39,736 nucleotides of DNA, from IMG/VR virus record IMGVR_UViG_3300044695_001732, positions 1 to 39,736 of that record. One strand, given 5' to 3'. The first letter of the stretch is position 1. Each line of letters starts with the position of its first letter. Positions 27,706 to 36,241 of this stretch are shown here, one piece after another. The notes under the pieces were generated by a model, which had not been told where the DNA came from, made no database searches, and saw nothing but the letters and a program-made list of their open reading frames with translations. Position numbers and translations under genes: made by a program. This DNA comes from a virus.

Positions 27706-29168
27706 GGTCGTCTCATTCTACTACCTGCTGCTGTGAGGGTTGTCCCTGCTGCGATGGCGATGAGGGTTCGGCGTTCTCCTACAGGGATATTGGAGCCTGT
27801 TGGCACATAGTCGTCGAATCCGCCGAAGATGTCTATGGTTTGTTCAAACACTTCTTGGACAGCCAAAGGTGCGTCTTGGATTGCTGCTGTGAGTTCGGCT
27901 ATCTGGGTTTCGTCTAGTTGTTGGACTTCAATAGTTTCAAAGATTTCTGTGGCTTGTTCTTCGGTGATGACAGCCAACACTTCGGGGTTGGAGGCGAGGG
28001 CTTCGGCTTGGTCGGCTGTGACTGCGGTGGCAAGGATTTGGGTGATGAGTGCTACTGCTTCTTCGGGGGCTAGGTTTTTGATGGTGTCTACAACGGTGTC
28101 GAACTGTTCTTCGGTGAGGGGGATGTCTGTGTCGCCAGCGTCTAGGAGGGCTTCTACGAGTTCGGGTGGTAATTCCTCAATAAGTTCCATTGGGGGCATT
28201 AGAGGGGGTTCTGGTGCGTCTAGTGGCATGTCTGGTGGCAAAGGCATGGTGTCGGGTGGCAGAGGCATGGTGTCTGGAGGCTCTGGTAGTAGCCCGACAA
28301 ACGGTAGCGTATCGGGTGGATAAACAGTAGGGTATGTGTCCACAGGGTAAGGCATTGTGTCCACAACGTCGGGTGGGAGATTTAATGTTTCTGGTGGATA
28401 TGTTTCAATCTCTGGTAGTACGAGGGGTGGTATCTCTGGCATGGCTGGTGGCTCTATTTGTGGTAGAGGAACCGTTGCTGGCGGCTCTGGCATTGTTGGC
28501 TCTACTGGGATTGTGGCGATTGTTTGAAGTGTCGTAGTAGTCAAGTTTGGTGGTACATCCACAGTCGTAGAGGGTGCAATAGTAGTAGTGGTCGTCGTTG
28601 TAGTCGTGGATGTTGTTGTGGATTCCCATGAGGTTGTTGTCTCCTGAATAGTGGTAGTCGTATCTGGGATAGTGGTATCTGGAACCGTGGTTGTAGTGGT
28701 TGTTAATCCATCCCAAAGAGAAAGATTGCTGATAGTTAAATGCCCTGGCTGGCAGCAAGAGTCTGTCGAGTACTGACGAAACGTAAAGATGTCACCCTCT
28801 TGAACAGGTATTGACATTGAACCTGTCGCATTGTTTTGTTGCGTAATCAACGTGTAAACCCCATTGACACCGTACTGTGGTGGGTCGTATGACCACCCGT
28901 CATTGGTCTGGTATGCCCAAGTAAAATCTATTGTGTCCACATCCGCAGGGATTGTGGTTTCAATCTTCACCCAATGCGCCTGACCGCTGCAACCACCGTA
29001 GTCAGGTCCGTGAAGGGTAATCGAAGTACCAACTACTTCAACAGAACCGTTGCATGCTTGCGATTGGCTGTATGTCCAGTCTCCTGTAACGTCTGCTTTG
29101 GCGGGTTGTGCGAGTAGCGCAAGTATTGCTACTGGCGCAAATATCAGCCAACGGGTGCTGCGACCCAC
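27702..29168 (-). CDS. Exported Thr/Pro-rich protein with C-terminal anchor-like tail, 488 aa
   Basis: GTG start at 29168 (25-base overlap with the previous gene). Signal peptide RSTRWLIFAPVAILALLAQP cut after PAKA (about residue 25). Domain 1 (26-155) is a beta-rich, Cys-containing sandwich (CNGSVEVVGTSITLHGPDYG). Then a Thr-rich linker (155-220, TTTTTT runs), a Pro-rich stalk with PPDTMPL repeats (to ~325), an acidic helical domain (330-455), and a C-terminus with VPTGSN, a hydrophobic stretch TLIAIAAGTTLTAAG and basic RMRRP. That end has the order of a wall-sorting signal but lacks a true LPXTG. Thr-rich stalks recall secreted proteins of Acidimicrobiia-type actinobacteria. It sits between fibre and holin genes; a surface-exposed or lysis-phase role is inferred. 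Confidence 0.75.
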   Translation of the reverse strand: MGRSTRWLIFAPVAILALLAQPAKADVTGDWTYSQSQACNGSVEVVGTSITLHGPDYGGCSGQAHWVKIETTIPADVDTIDFTWAYQTNDGWSYDPPQYGVNGVYTLITQQNNATGSMSIPVQEGDIFTFRQYSTDSCCQPGHLTISNLSLWDGLTTTTTTVPDTTIPDTTTTIQETTTSWESTTTSTTTTTTTTTIAPSTTVDVPPNLTTTTLQTIATIPVEPTMPEPPATVPLPQIEPPAMPEIPPLVLPEIETYPPETLNLPPDVVDTMPYPVDTYPTVYPPDTLPFVGLLPEPPDTMPLPPDTMPLPPDMPLDAPEPPLMPPMELIEELPPELVEALLDAGDTDIPLTEEQFDTVVDTIKNLAPEEAVALITQILATAVTADQAEALASNPEVLAVITEEQATEIFETIEVQQLDETQIAELTAAIQDAPLAVQEVFEQTIDIFGGFDDYVPTGSNIPVGERRTLIAIAAGTTLTAAGSRMRRP

Positions 29169-29473
29169 GCCAATGTTTCTTCATCCCACATGTAGTTACC
29201 TTCAGGTTTTGGTGTTGGTGCTTGCCAATCGTTGTTGTCGTCTAGTGACCATGATGCGTATGGTTGTGGTGCTACGAACTCATCTGCGTCAGCGTCATAG
29301 GTGTAGTCGATACCTGCATACTGTTTGCGAATACGGTTGTTGTAACTGGTTTGAACCCATGTGCCACCAAGAAGGTTGTTGCACCACTCTGCGCCGTTGG
29401 TTTCGTGTTCGTCTGCTACAACGATTACTCGTAGGACTTTGTTGTTTGAATCTATTTCTGCAAAATGTGCCAT
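29144..29473 (-). CDS. Tail fibre-associated protein, 109 aa
   Basis: Reads MAHFAEIDSNNKVLRVIVVA, with later GTWVQTSYNNRIRKQYAGID and WDEETLAWV. This is a familiar small phage protein near tail-fibre genes (MAHFA-ID-NN-V-VIV ... GTW-QTSYN ... YAGI-YTYD ... ASW-L). Its exact function is not known; it may be a fibre tip, chaperone or virion surface protein. ATG 29473 has AAAGGA upstream. Confidence 0.82.
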   Translation of the reverse strand: MAHFAEIDSNNKVLRVIVVADEHETNGAEWCNNLLGGTWVQTSYNNRIRKQYAGIDYTYDADADEFVAPQPYASWSLDDNNDWQAPTPKPEGNYMWDEETLAWVAAPVG

Positions 29474-29484
29474 ATTTTTTCCTT

Positions 29485-31182
29485 TTATCCGATTGGGTAT
29501 CTAATAATAACAATGCCAGAACCACCAGCACCTGCGCTTGGACCTGAACCTCTGTCACCACCGCCACCACCACCAGTGTTCGCTGTTCCACTAACACCAC
29601 TTGAAGATGCGTCTGTTCCTCCTGCACCACCGCCACCTGCGCCACCTGCGCCACCTGCACCACCGTCACCTGCACTCGCACCACCACCGCCACCATAAGT
29701 GACAGATGTACCCGTAATGGATGATGCAGTTCCCGCACCACCAGCACCACCGTTTTGAGTTGAAGTAGTGACACCTACAGCACTAGCACCGCCACCGCCA
29801 CCACCGCCAGTAGTACTCGGACTACCAGTGTAACCACCACCAGCAAAACCCTGTCCCGAAGTTCCTGCACCAAACGAAGTACCACTAGCGTTGTTTCCAG
29901 AAGCACCACCGCCCGAACCACCAGTTGATGCAGAAACAGAACCACCGCCACCGCCACCACCACCAGTTGAGGTGATAGAACCAAATACGCTATTACTACC
30001 ACTTGTTCCAGCCACAGATGTTGAAGTAGAACCAGCACCGCCACCACCAACAGTCACCGTATAAGAAGTTCCTGCCGTGAGGGATTGCGTGCCTGCAAGA
30101 AGTCCTCCTGCGCCACCACCACCACCACGACTAAAGCCACCACCACCACCGCCTGCGACAACCAAATACTCTGCGTTCACCAACGAAGGCGGAGCAAAAG
30201 TCACAGTAACCGTACCCGTAGCCGTAAACGACCAAACCGTATATGCACCCGAAGTAGTTACAGTTCCACCTGCAGAGAAAACAGTCAAACGTTGTTTGGA
30301 CGCATCGGCTGTTAGATAACGGAAAATGACAATCCCAGAACCACCTGTACCACCACCAGCAGCATTACCACCACCGCCACCACCAGCACCACGGTTTGCG
30401 GTTCCAGCAGAACCAGCAGTGTTAAGACCTCCATTACCACCACCACCAGTACCACCCGCACCAGCAGTTCCACTAGTAGTAACACCACCACCACCGCCAC
30501 CACCATAAGCAACAGACGAACCACTAATACTGCTAGAAAGACCTGCACCACCAGCACCAGCAACAGTTGTTGCAGACGGAGACACACCTACAGCACCAGC
30601 GCCACCACCACCGCCAGACGGCCAGTACGGACTACCACGCAAAACCAATAAACTTGCACCAGCAAAACCTTGATTCGCTGTTCCTGCTCCGCCCGTGAAA
30701 AGAGTTGCACCTGAACCTCCAGCACCACCACCAGAACCACCAGCAGAACCGTTTGCGGTTCCTCCTGCGCCACCACCAATGGAAGTAATAGAACCCAAAA
30801 CAGAATCAGTGCCATTAGAACCAGCAACACCACCAGCACCAACGGTTACCGTATATGTTCCTGCGACAAGTGAAAGTTTGCTTTCAGCAGAACCACCACC
30901 ACCAGTTGATTCACCTGTTACGGAACTCCGATAGCCACCAGCACCACCACCACCGCCATCGGCTGCACCACCACCACCACCAGCAATAACTAAATACTCG
31001 GTATCCAAACTTTCTGTAGGTTGCGAACCAAACGACAAAGTACCTGTCGCACTAAAAGTATGAACCTTATAGAACACGCCAGCCACAGAAATATATGACT
31101 CAATGCCACCATTAAAAGTTTGTTGCAACTTGTAACGAGGATTCACGTTCACATACTGTGAAACTTTTGTTCTACTACGCAT
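29485..31182 (-). CDS. Glycine-rich tail fibre / adhesin, 565 aa
   Basis: A short N-terminal part with SYISVAGVFYKVHTFSATGT, then two similar halves each beginning EYLV(I/V)AGGGGGG and ending SGIVI(F/I)RY, filled with poly-Gly sheets (GGGGGAGGYRSSVTGESTGG) and TYTVTVG(A/G)GG repeats. Such proteins form poly-glycine-II-like bundles at the tips of phage adhesins and are strongly variable. The start ATG overlaps the stop of the previous fibre gene (TAATG). Together they likely form the receptor-binding apparatus. The internal halves point to duplication. Confidence 0.83.
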   Translation of the reverse strand: MRSRTKVSQYVNVNPRYKLQQTFNGGIESYISVAGVFYKVHTFSATGTLSFGSQPTESLDTEYLVIAGGGGGAADGGGGGAGGYRSSVTGESTGGGGSAESKLSLVAGTYTVTVGAGGVAGSNGTDSVLGSITSIGGGAGGTANGSAGGSGGGAGGSGATLFTGGAGTANQGFAGASLLVLRGSPYWPSGGGGGAGAVGVSPSATTVAGAGGAGLSSSISGSSVAYGGGGGGGVTTSGTAGAGGTGGGGNGGLNTAGSAGTANRGAGGGGGGNAAGGGTGGSGIVIFRYLTADASKQRLTVFSAGGTVTTSGAYTVWSFTATGTVTVTFAPPSLVNAEYLVVAGGGGGGFSRGGGGGAGGLLAGTQSLTAGTSYTVTVGGGGAGSTSTSVAGTSGSNSVFGSITSTGGGGGGGGSVSASTGGSGGGASGNNASGTSFGAGTSGQGFAGGGYTGSPSTTGGGGGGGASAVGVTTSTQNGGAGGAGTASSITGTSVTYGGGGGASAGDGGAGGAGGAGGGGAGGTDASSSGVSGTANTGGGGGGDRGSGPSAGAGGSGIVIIRYPIG

Positions 31183-32048
31183 TATTGCACCGTCACAGTC
31201 GTTGAACCAGTCGAAGTAAACGAATGAATCGTGTACCCACCCGAAGAAGTTATTGTTCCACCACTCACCGAGATACCTGCTGAAGATGCGTCAGAAGTTA
31301 GGTAACGGAAAATCACAATACCGCTACCACCTGTACCACCATTAAAACCAATAATAGCAGCACCACCGCCACCACCAGTGTTTGCTGTGCCTGCTGCACC
31401 TGCACCGCCCGTACCACCGCCACCGTCACCACTCAAACCAGCACCACCACCACTAAGTCTGCCTGCGCCACCACCGCCACGAGTTACAGCCGAACCAGTA
31501 ATTGAACTTGATAAACCGTCACCACCTGCAGAAGTACTGTCAGTGTTACCTAACTCTGATGCACCACCGCCACCGCCAGAGTTGCTAGACGAACCTGCAC
31601 CACCGTTAAAACCTTGAACTGGTGACGCTGTTCGTGTGCCACCTGCAGCACCGCTACCGCCGCCGCCGCCGCCCGACCCGCCTGCCGAACCAGCCGTTGT
31701 AGAAAACCCACCACCACCACCACCAGTAGCAGTAACGCCAGCAATAGAACTAGATGTACCGCTTGTACCAGCAGCAGCAGAAACCGCGCCCGCACCACCA
31801 GCACCAACAGTGACCGTGTATGTGCCAGCACCAATACTTACAGCAGAACGATTTTCTGCGCTACCGCCACCACCAGTTGTTTCACCTACAACGGAGTTTA
31901 TATATCCGCCAGCACCACCACCACCACCAAATTCTAGCCCGCCACCACCACCACCAGCGATAATCAGATACTCAATATCAACAGACGGATTAATCCAGTT
32001 CTTAACCGACTGACCAACCCGCGACCGAGTATCGTAACGAAGCACCAT
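31182..32048 (-). CDS. Glycine-rich tail fibre protein, 288 aa
   Basis: Same architecture as the next gene: EYLIIAGGGGGG start, poly-Gly loops with GGGGSAENRSAVSIGAGTYT, SGIVIFRYLTSDAS near the end and HSFTSTGSTTVTV. It matches one repeat unit of the 565-residue protein, so the two came from tandem duplication and then diverged. It has the N-terminal VLRYDTRSRVGQSVKNWINP attachment-like piece, which may join the fibre to the tail. Confidence 0.8.
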   Translation of the reverse strand: MVLRYDTRSRVGQSVKNWINPSVDIEYLIIAGGGGGGLEFGGGGGAGGYINSVVGETTGGGGSAENRSAVSIGAGTYTVTVGAGGAGAVSAAAGTSGTSSSIAGVTATGGGGGGFSTTAGSAGGSGGGGGGSGAAGGTRTASPVQGFNGGAGSSSNSGGGGGASELGNTDSTSAGGDGLSSSITGSAVTRGGGGAGRLSGGGAGLSGDGGGGTGGAGAAGTANTGGGGGAAIIGFNGGTGGSGIVIFRYLTSDASSAGISVSGGTITSSGGYTIHSFTSTGSTTVTVQ

Positions 32049-32057
32049 GCTTCGACC

Positions 32058-32420
32058 CTACGAAATCTGGTTGACGTAGCCAGTAAGAAGAATCACATCA
32101 GCAGTAGCAGCAAACGCCTTCACAACCTTAGTGTTCTGCAAAATCAAACCAGGAACAACAAGAACCAAACCCGACTCAGCCGCAATAGTCAACTCAATGT
32201 TGCCATCAGCAGCCGTAGCAGTACCCCACTCCAACGTGAGTTTCACAGCCGAAGAAGAAGTATTGTTCGCATACATCCAAATCTCATCAAACAAACCAGC
32301 AGTAGTCACCGTTGTGTAACAAGTGTGAACTGTTACCGTGGCAGCAGTAGACGTACCAGTGACCTTGATAGCCATACCATCAGTAGAACCCGATAGTTTC
32401 TTTTTCGTAAATGTTGCCAT
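32058..32420 (-). CDS. Small beta-rich virion protein, 120 aa
   Basis: Reads ATFTKKKLSGSTDGMAIKVT and later ELTIAAESGLVLVVPGLILQ; Thr/Ala-rich beta sandwich with no Cys pairs. Resembles small head-decoration or tail-surface proteins of phages. ATG 32420 with AAGGAG six bases upstream. Between the nozzle-type protein and the fibres, so a tail-fibre anchor or minor tail protein is plausible. Confidence 0.68.
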   Translation of the reverse strand: MATFTKKKLSGSTDGMAIKVTGTSTAATVTVHTCYTTVTTAGLFDEIWMYANNTSSSAVKLTLEWGTATAADGNIELTIAAESGLVLVVPGLILQNTKVVKAFAATADVILLTGYVNQIS

Positions 32421-32429
32421 GATTGCTCC

Positions 32430-32933
32430 TTAACTAAAGACTTGGATTGCCATAATGTTTTGGTCATCATCAAAAGTTACTGGTGAAGCCGCAACAGCCC
32501 ATGCTACACCGTTCGCAGCCGACGAATCAGCCGTCAAAACATGCGTGTCAGTACCAACAGGCAAACGATTCAACACCGACCCCGTAGTAACCAACAAATC
32601 ACCCTTAGTCGTCAACTTAGAAGCCAACTCATTTGCTTCATCAGCATCATCAGCTGTAAACACCGGATAGATCGTCGCACCAGAACTATGTGCCACAGCA
32701 GTCGTATCATCAGCTGCGCGAGTCAACGTCAAAGTAGAACCCGAAATCGTTGCTGAACACTTCTCCTCAGATGAAGTACCTGGATCAATCACCACATAAA
32801 ACGGAACACCAGCAGTAGACGGCCAACCTGTAGTCGCAGTCAACGTAACCGACGTGTCGGCAATACTCAAAGAACTAGAGGTCGTGGTGGATGCCGCAGC
32901 ACCTTTGTATTGTCGTCTAATTACAGCAGCCAT
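32430..32933 (-). CDS. Beta-rich virion protein, 167 aa
   Basis: The N-terminal half (SLSIADTSVTLTATTGWPST ... FYVVIDPGTSSEEKCSATIS) is like the small Ig/fibronectin-type module seen in phage structural proteins: strand, WP, VVID-GT-EE. The C-terminal part (ELASKLTTKGDLLVTTGSVL ... VLTADSSAANGVAW) is like the 'TTKGDLLV' modules found in phage fibre/tail baseplate proteins. Probably a tail or fibre base component. Confidence 0.72.
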   Translation of the reverse strand: MAAVIRRQYKGAAASTTTSSSLSIADTSVTLTATTGWPSTAGVPFYVVIDPGTSSEEKCSATISGSTLTLTRAADDTTAVAHSSGATIYPVFTADDADEANELASKLTTKGDLLVTTGSVLNRLPVGTDTHVLTADSSAANGVAWAVAASPVTFDDDQNIMAIQVFS

Positions 32934-32952
32934 AGTTGTCCTTTATCATACA

Positions 32953-34785
32953 CTATCTAACCGAACGCATAATTACCGTACATGTGCCATCCCAATCCCA
33001 CTCGTTATGGGAATGAGCCGAGTCCACAGGTTGCCAGCGCACGTCTTCAACAATCACCGAATAGGTATCCAAGTTCTCCTGATAGGTGATGACCGATGGG
33101 GTTTCCACCAAAGATCGCAAACGGAACAGTTCGTCATCCACATCAAAAAAGTAGTCTCGACCTTTCACATTGATTTTGTGGTGCAACAGCAAAGGAACAC
33201 TAAAGATTTGTGAACGCAACGGAGCCGCATACGCCCGACCCATCCAGCGTGTCAACACAGGACCAACCGTGGCAGAAGCCGAACGTGTCATAGTGAGCCG
33301 AACCTCAGCCTCAAAAACTCTTGTCTCAAACCCATCAAACGTGGATTCCAAACTGTTAGCAATTGACTGTGTGCCAACCGTGGCATACGACCCACCATCA
33401 GAAGCCACCGCCAACGAAATAGAACCATTCAACTGCTCGGTACGCAAATCCCACTTAGGAACAAACTTGCTGTCCGGTACACCCCAACGATAAATACCTG
33501 AATCAATGGTTCCTGACGCAACAAGATCAGTGGCATGCTCACAATAAACACCAAGCCCTGTAACCGTGAACACTGGGCGCGTACCATACAAACTGATCGA
33601 AGGCACAGCACCTTGACCTGCGACCATCAAATCTGCTGCCCAAGCAGGCTGGTTGGTGGCAACCTGTGAACTGATGTCCATACGCCCCAAGCCTGTAGAT
33701 GTCGCATCAAGGTTCTTGTATGAGAACCAAACAAACCGACCTTGTGAAGCAAACGCATCCACCTGTCCAACCTCGATCAACGGTCCTACAACAAGGTTGC
33801 CGTTGTCATCAGATGACGCAAACCTGAACCCTGTAGTCGTACCGATTAGCACATAACCCAAATACGAATCTATTGCTGTGACGATTTCGCCTTCAGGTAG
33901 TTCGGCTGCCACAGTTGGTGAATCCAGAGCCGATCCATCTGTTTTGATAGTTGTCTTGTAAATCAACGATGTTTGACCTGCGTACCCTGCTGCATAAATA
34001 TGATTTTGTCCACCAGCAAACCCCACCCATGACCAAGTGCTGTTCCCATGAGTGAACAACCCTGCGCCTGGACCGCCCGAACTAATAAAGTTGTAGATCG
34101 TGGCACCAGCAGCAGCCATCAAACGGCCTTTAGTGTATTTGATTTTGGTGAACGTGTCTGTGCCTGAGATGTATGAACTGAACGCACCCGTAGATGTGTT
34201 GGTTACATGAATACCGTGAGATGCAAAACCAACCCATACGTTGTAACCGTCGCTTGTCATTGAACTAACATTGCCAGCAGGTTCAGAAGTACACGATGTA
34301 GGGCTAGCAGTAAGGCTCGTGTAGAACGTGACATTGCCACCCGAAGCCACATACAGGCGTGTTCCAGCAACAATAGATTTTAATGTCGCAGCAGCATCAG
34401 CCAGGATTTGGGTAGTGTCTTTCAATAACGACAACTTGCCACGATCCCAAACATTTACACCCTTACTAGAACGGAAACGGTATGCCTCAGCGTCAGCGGT
34501 ATCCGAATAGTTTTGACCTGCACCGTAATGCCAAGACGACTGTGAACGCCTCCACAAACCTTGCGGGTTTATAGCAGCCTCACCAGGTTCAGCCGACTGG
34601 TCAACCGAGTCACGAACACGCGCATCAAACTGGCGTGTGAAATCATTAGATTTTGTGTCAATCAAATATGGTCGACCGTTAATAGCAACAGGAAAAACAA
34701 ACGGAACAAGTTGCGTTGTGCCAGTACCCGTATAAAACGATGCACCACCAAGAAACGGGCTACTAAAATCTAAAACGTATGCCAC
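32953..34785 (-). CDS. Large tail protein, nozzle-like (beta-propeller), 610 aa
   Basis: Rich in repeated beta strands of about 45 residues with aromatic/Gly turns: SMTSDGYNVWVGFASHGIHV, then TYTKG-like RLMAAAGATIYNF, and IDSYLGYVLIGTTTGFRFAS, a blade-like pattern. The last third (RVFEAEVRLTMTRSASATVG onward) is a separate beta domain. GTG start 34785 follows AGGG. In short-tailed phages such a protein, placed next to the head-tail adaptor, forms the tail nozzle. Called by fold pattern and position only. Confidence 0.7.
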   Translation of the reverse strand: MAYVLDFSSPFLGGASFYTGTGTTQLVPFVFPVAINGRPYLIDTKSNDFTRQFDARVRDSVDQSAEPGEAAINPQGLWRRSQSSWHYGAGQNYSDTADAEAYRFRSSKGVNVWDRGKLSLLKDTTQILADAAATLKSIVAGTRLYVASGGNVTFYTSLTASPTSCTSEPAGNVSSMTSDGYNVWVGFASHGIHVTNTSTGAFSSYISGTDTFTKIKYTKGRLMAAAGATIYNFISSGGPGAGLFTHGNSTWSWVGFAGGQNHIYAAGYAGQTSLIYKTTIKTDGSALDSPTVAAELPEGEIVTAIDSYLGYVLIGTTTGFRFASSDDNGNLVVGPLIEVGQVDAFASQGRFVWFSYKNLDATSTGLGRMDISSQVATNQPAWAADLMVAGQGAVPSISLYGTRPVFTVTGLGVYCEHATDLVASGTIDSGIYRWGVPDSKFVPKWDLRTEQLNGSISLAVASDGGSYATVGTQSIANSLESTFDGFETRVFEAEVRLTMTRSASATVGPVLTRWMGRAYAAPLRSQIFSVPLLLHHKINVKGRDYFFDVDDELFRLRSLVETPSVITYQENLDTYSVIVEDVRWQPVDSAHSHNEWDWDGTCTVIMRSVR

Positions 34786-34786
34786 G

Positions 34787-35671
34787 TTAAACCCTAATGG
34801 TTAGTGGGTATTGCCGAGCCAGCTTAGAAGCCTCAGCAATAATGCGGTCGCGCCTAATCCTCAAAATGTTTGTAACCGAATTAGAAATAGAACCAGCAGG
34901 AACCTCATCAGATCTACGAGTGTCACCTTGCGATTCAATAAAGTTACGTTTCACTTCACGCACAGACAACATGCGAGCCATCACACCCATCTCAACAATA
35001 TCTTCCATGTTTATCGGCATCAAACAAACCGACTGAATATCTGACGACGTGGTAGACGCACGAACAAATGGGGCTTTGTATCGAACACGCAAAGTACCTG
35101 CCATAGACACCTCATCAAAAGTTAAAGCAAACCCTGACGCAAAATCGGATGTAGGCAAATCCCTTGACAAACGAACCCCACGCAACACCGGATAATCAGA
35201 AGACAAATAGCGTAACCGCACATCAATCAAATCGATAATCGTGGTTGCGCTAGTCAAGTTAACCTGACGGTCAGAACCGTTGTAATCAACATTCGCCGCA
35301 ATCACCCGAAACAAACCGTTAGATGGGCTAGACAAATCATCTAGTTCCTGGTTGAACGAATCCAACAGTTGTTGCTGAGGAAAACGTGGGTTCAAAATAG
35401 CAAGTGCGCCAGCCGTGTGCGCTGCTGCCGTAGTACCTAAATAGCCTCGCTCAACAGTCAAAGTTTTAGAACCTGACTCAGCAACCCAAACATACATGAG
35501 TTCCGAATCAATTTCAAACACTGATCCAGCGCGCAAACCAGCCAAGTCATAAGACATGACAATAGAAGTATCTGACGATGTAACGGTTGTTGCTAACTTG
35601 TTCCGTTCCTCAATCGTTCCAGATAACAGTTGCCGTGACACCCTGTTGATGAGCGCACCAGCAGTAGACAT
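34787..35671 (-). CDS. Head-to-tail adaptor / tail tubular protein A-like, 294 aa
   Basis: The N-terminal TAGALINRVSRQLLSGTIEE is helical, then a module with FEIDSELMYVWVAESGSKTL and ERGYLGTTAAAH, the short beta domain found in other phage adaptors (IDSE-M-V ... RG--GTTAAAH). A helical C-terminus (EDIVEMGVMARMLSVREVKR) follows. Located immediately upstream of the nozzle-like gene. It likely joins portal and tail. Confidence 0.7.
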   Translation of the reverse strand: MSTAGALINRVSRQLLSGTIEERNKLATTVTSSDTSIVMSYDLAGLRAGSVFEIDSELMYVWVAESGSKTLTVERGYLGTTAAAHTAGALAILNPRFPQQQLLDSFNQELDDLSSPSNGLFRVIAANVDYNGSDRQVNLTSATTIIDLIDVRLRYLSSDYPVLRGVRLSRDLPTSDFASGFALTFDEVSMAGTLRVRYKAPFVRASTTSSDIQSVCLMPINMEDIVEMGVMARMLSVREVKRNFIESQGDTRRSDEVPAGSISNSVTNILRIRRDRIIAEASKLARQYPLTIRV

Positions 35672-35785
35672 TTACTTCTTTTTCTTGGCCTTCATCATCG
35701 GTTTGTCCATCTTCTTGGCCATTTTCTTTGCGTCAGCCTTACCTTTGGCGGTGTAAGGGAATTTCATTTTTCCAACTTTAGGCAT
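35672..35785 (-). CDS. Small Lys-rich basic peptide, 37 aa
   Basis: Reads MPKVGKMKFPYTAKGKADAK followed by KMAKKMDKPMMKAKKKK-stop. About 38% Lys, with five Met in addition to the start. Its stop and the adaptor ATG are adjacent (TAAATG). Lysine-rich peptides with a PYTAKGKA segment are common in phage structural blocks, probably binding DNA in the head or acting as assembly factors. Confidence 0.65.
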   Translation of the reverse strand: MPKVGKMKFPYTAKGKADAKKMAKKMDKPMMKAKKKK

Positions 35786-35826
35786 AATCGTTCCTTTCAA
35801 GGTTTAGAAAAACAGATTACCACACA

Positions 35827-36087
35827 TCAACAATCCCATTTGCGTAACGCCAAAGCCTTCCGAGTCGGCTTTCCCTTGCTGTCCTTCAACGGACCTGGCA
35901 TGCCACCCATACGCGCACAAAACGATTTACGTCGAGCAGCCGCTTTAGGTGACTTCGCTGCTTGCTTCGCTGACACAGGTGGTTTCAGATTCATACCTTG
36001 CGCTTTGGCAGATGCACGACCTTTAGCGTTCAAACCACCAGCAGGATTCTTGCCTTCTTTGCGTTGCCAGGCAGCAGTCTTAGCCAC
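35827..36087 (-). CDS. Small basic virion-block protein, 86 aa
   Basis: GTG start 36087 reads MAKTAAWQRKEGKNPAGGLN, then AKGRASAKAQ and PLKDSKGKPTRKALALRKWD. The pattern TAAWQRKEGKNP-GGLNAKGR and ARMGG MPGPLKDSKGKPTR is a recurring phage protein of unknown role. Very basic, no membrane segment. It may bind DNA or RNA in the head. Confidence 0.75.
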   Translation of the reverse strand: MAKTAAWQRKEGKNPAGGLNAKGRASAKAQGMNLKPPVSAKQAAKSPKAAARRKSFCARMGGMPGPLKDSKGKPTRKALALRKWDC

Positions 36088-36241
36088 GCTTCTTTGCGGC
36101 CTTCATGTTGTCAATCAAATTAGGGTACGGGCGACCAGCAGCTTTAGCCGAAGCCTTCGCAGCAGCCTTCTTCTTTGGGGACAACTTCTTAGATTTCTTT
36201 TTAGGGTTTGGTGTATCCCAAACTGCTTTAGGTTTCATCAT
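36080..36241 (-). CDS. Small Lys/Ala-rich basic protein, 53 aa
   Basis: ATG 36241 overlaps the glycosyltransferase stop (ATGA); ATG 36238 is one codon later. Reads MMKPKAVWDTPNPKKKSKKL, then SPKKKAAAKASAKAAGRPYP and NLIDNMKAAKKRG. A histone-H1-like Lys/Ala/Pro tail. It overlaps the next gene by eight bases. Third small very basic protein in a row; probably DNA-binding. Confidence 0.65.
   Translation of the reverse strand: MMKPKAVWDTPNPKKKSKKLSPKKKAAAKASAKAAGRPYPNLIDNMKAAKKRG

Noticed and set aside
27702-27810. True sortase LPXTG signal in the exported protein
   Set aside because: The motif reads VPTGS with one residue missing between Pro and Thr; only the general order of elements fits.
29500-32000. 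Repeats resembling a CRISPR array (recurrent CCACCACC blocks)
   Set aside because: They are the complement of Gly codons in fibre genes, with irregular spacing and no unique spacers.
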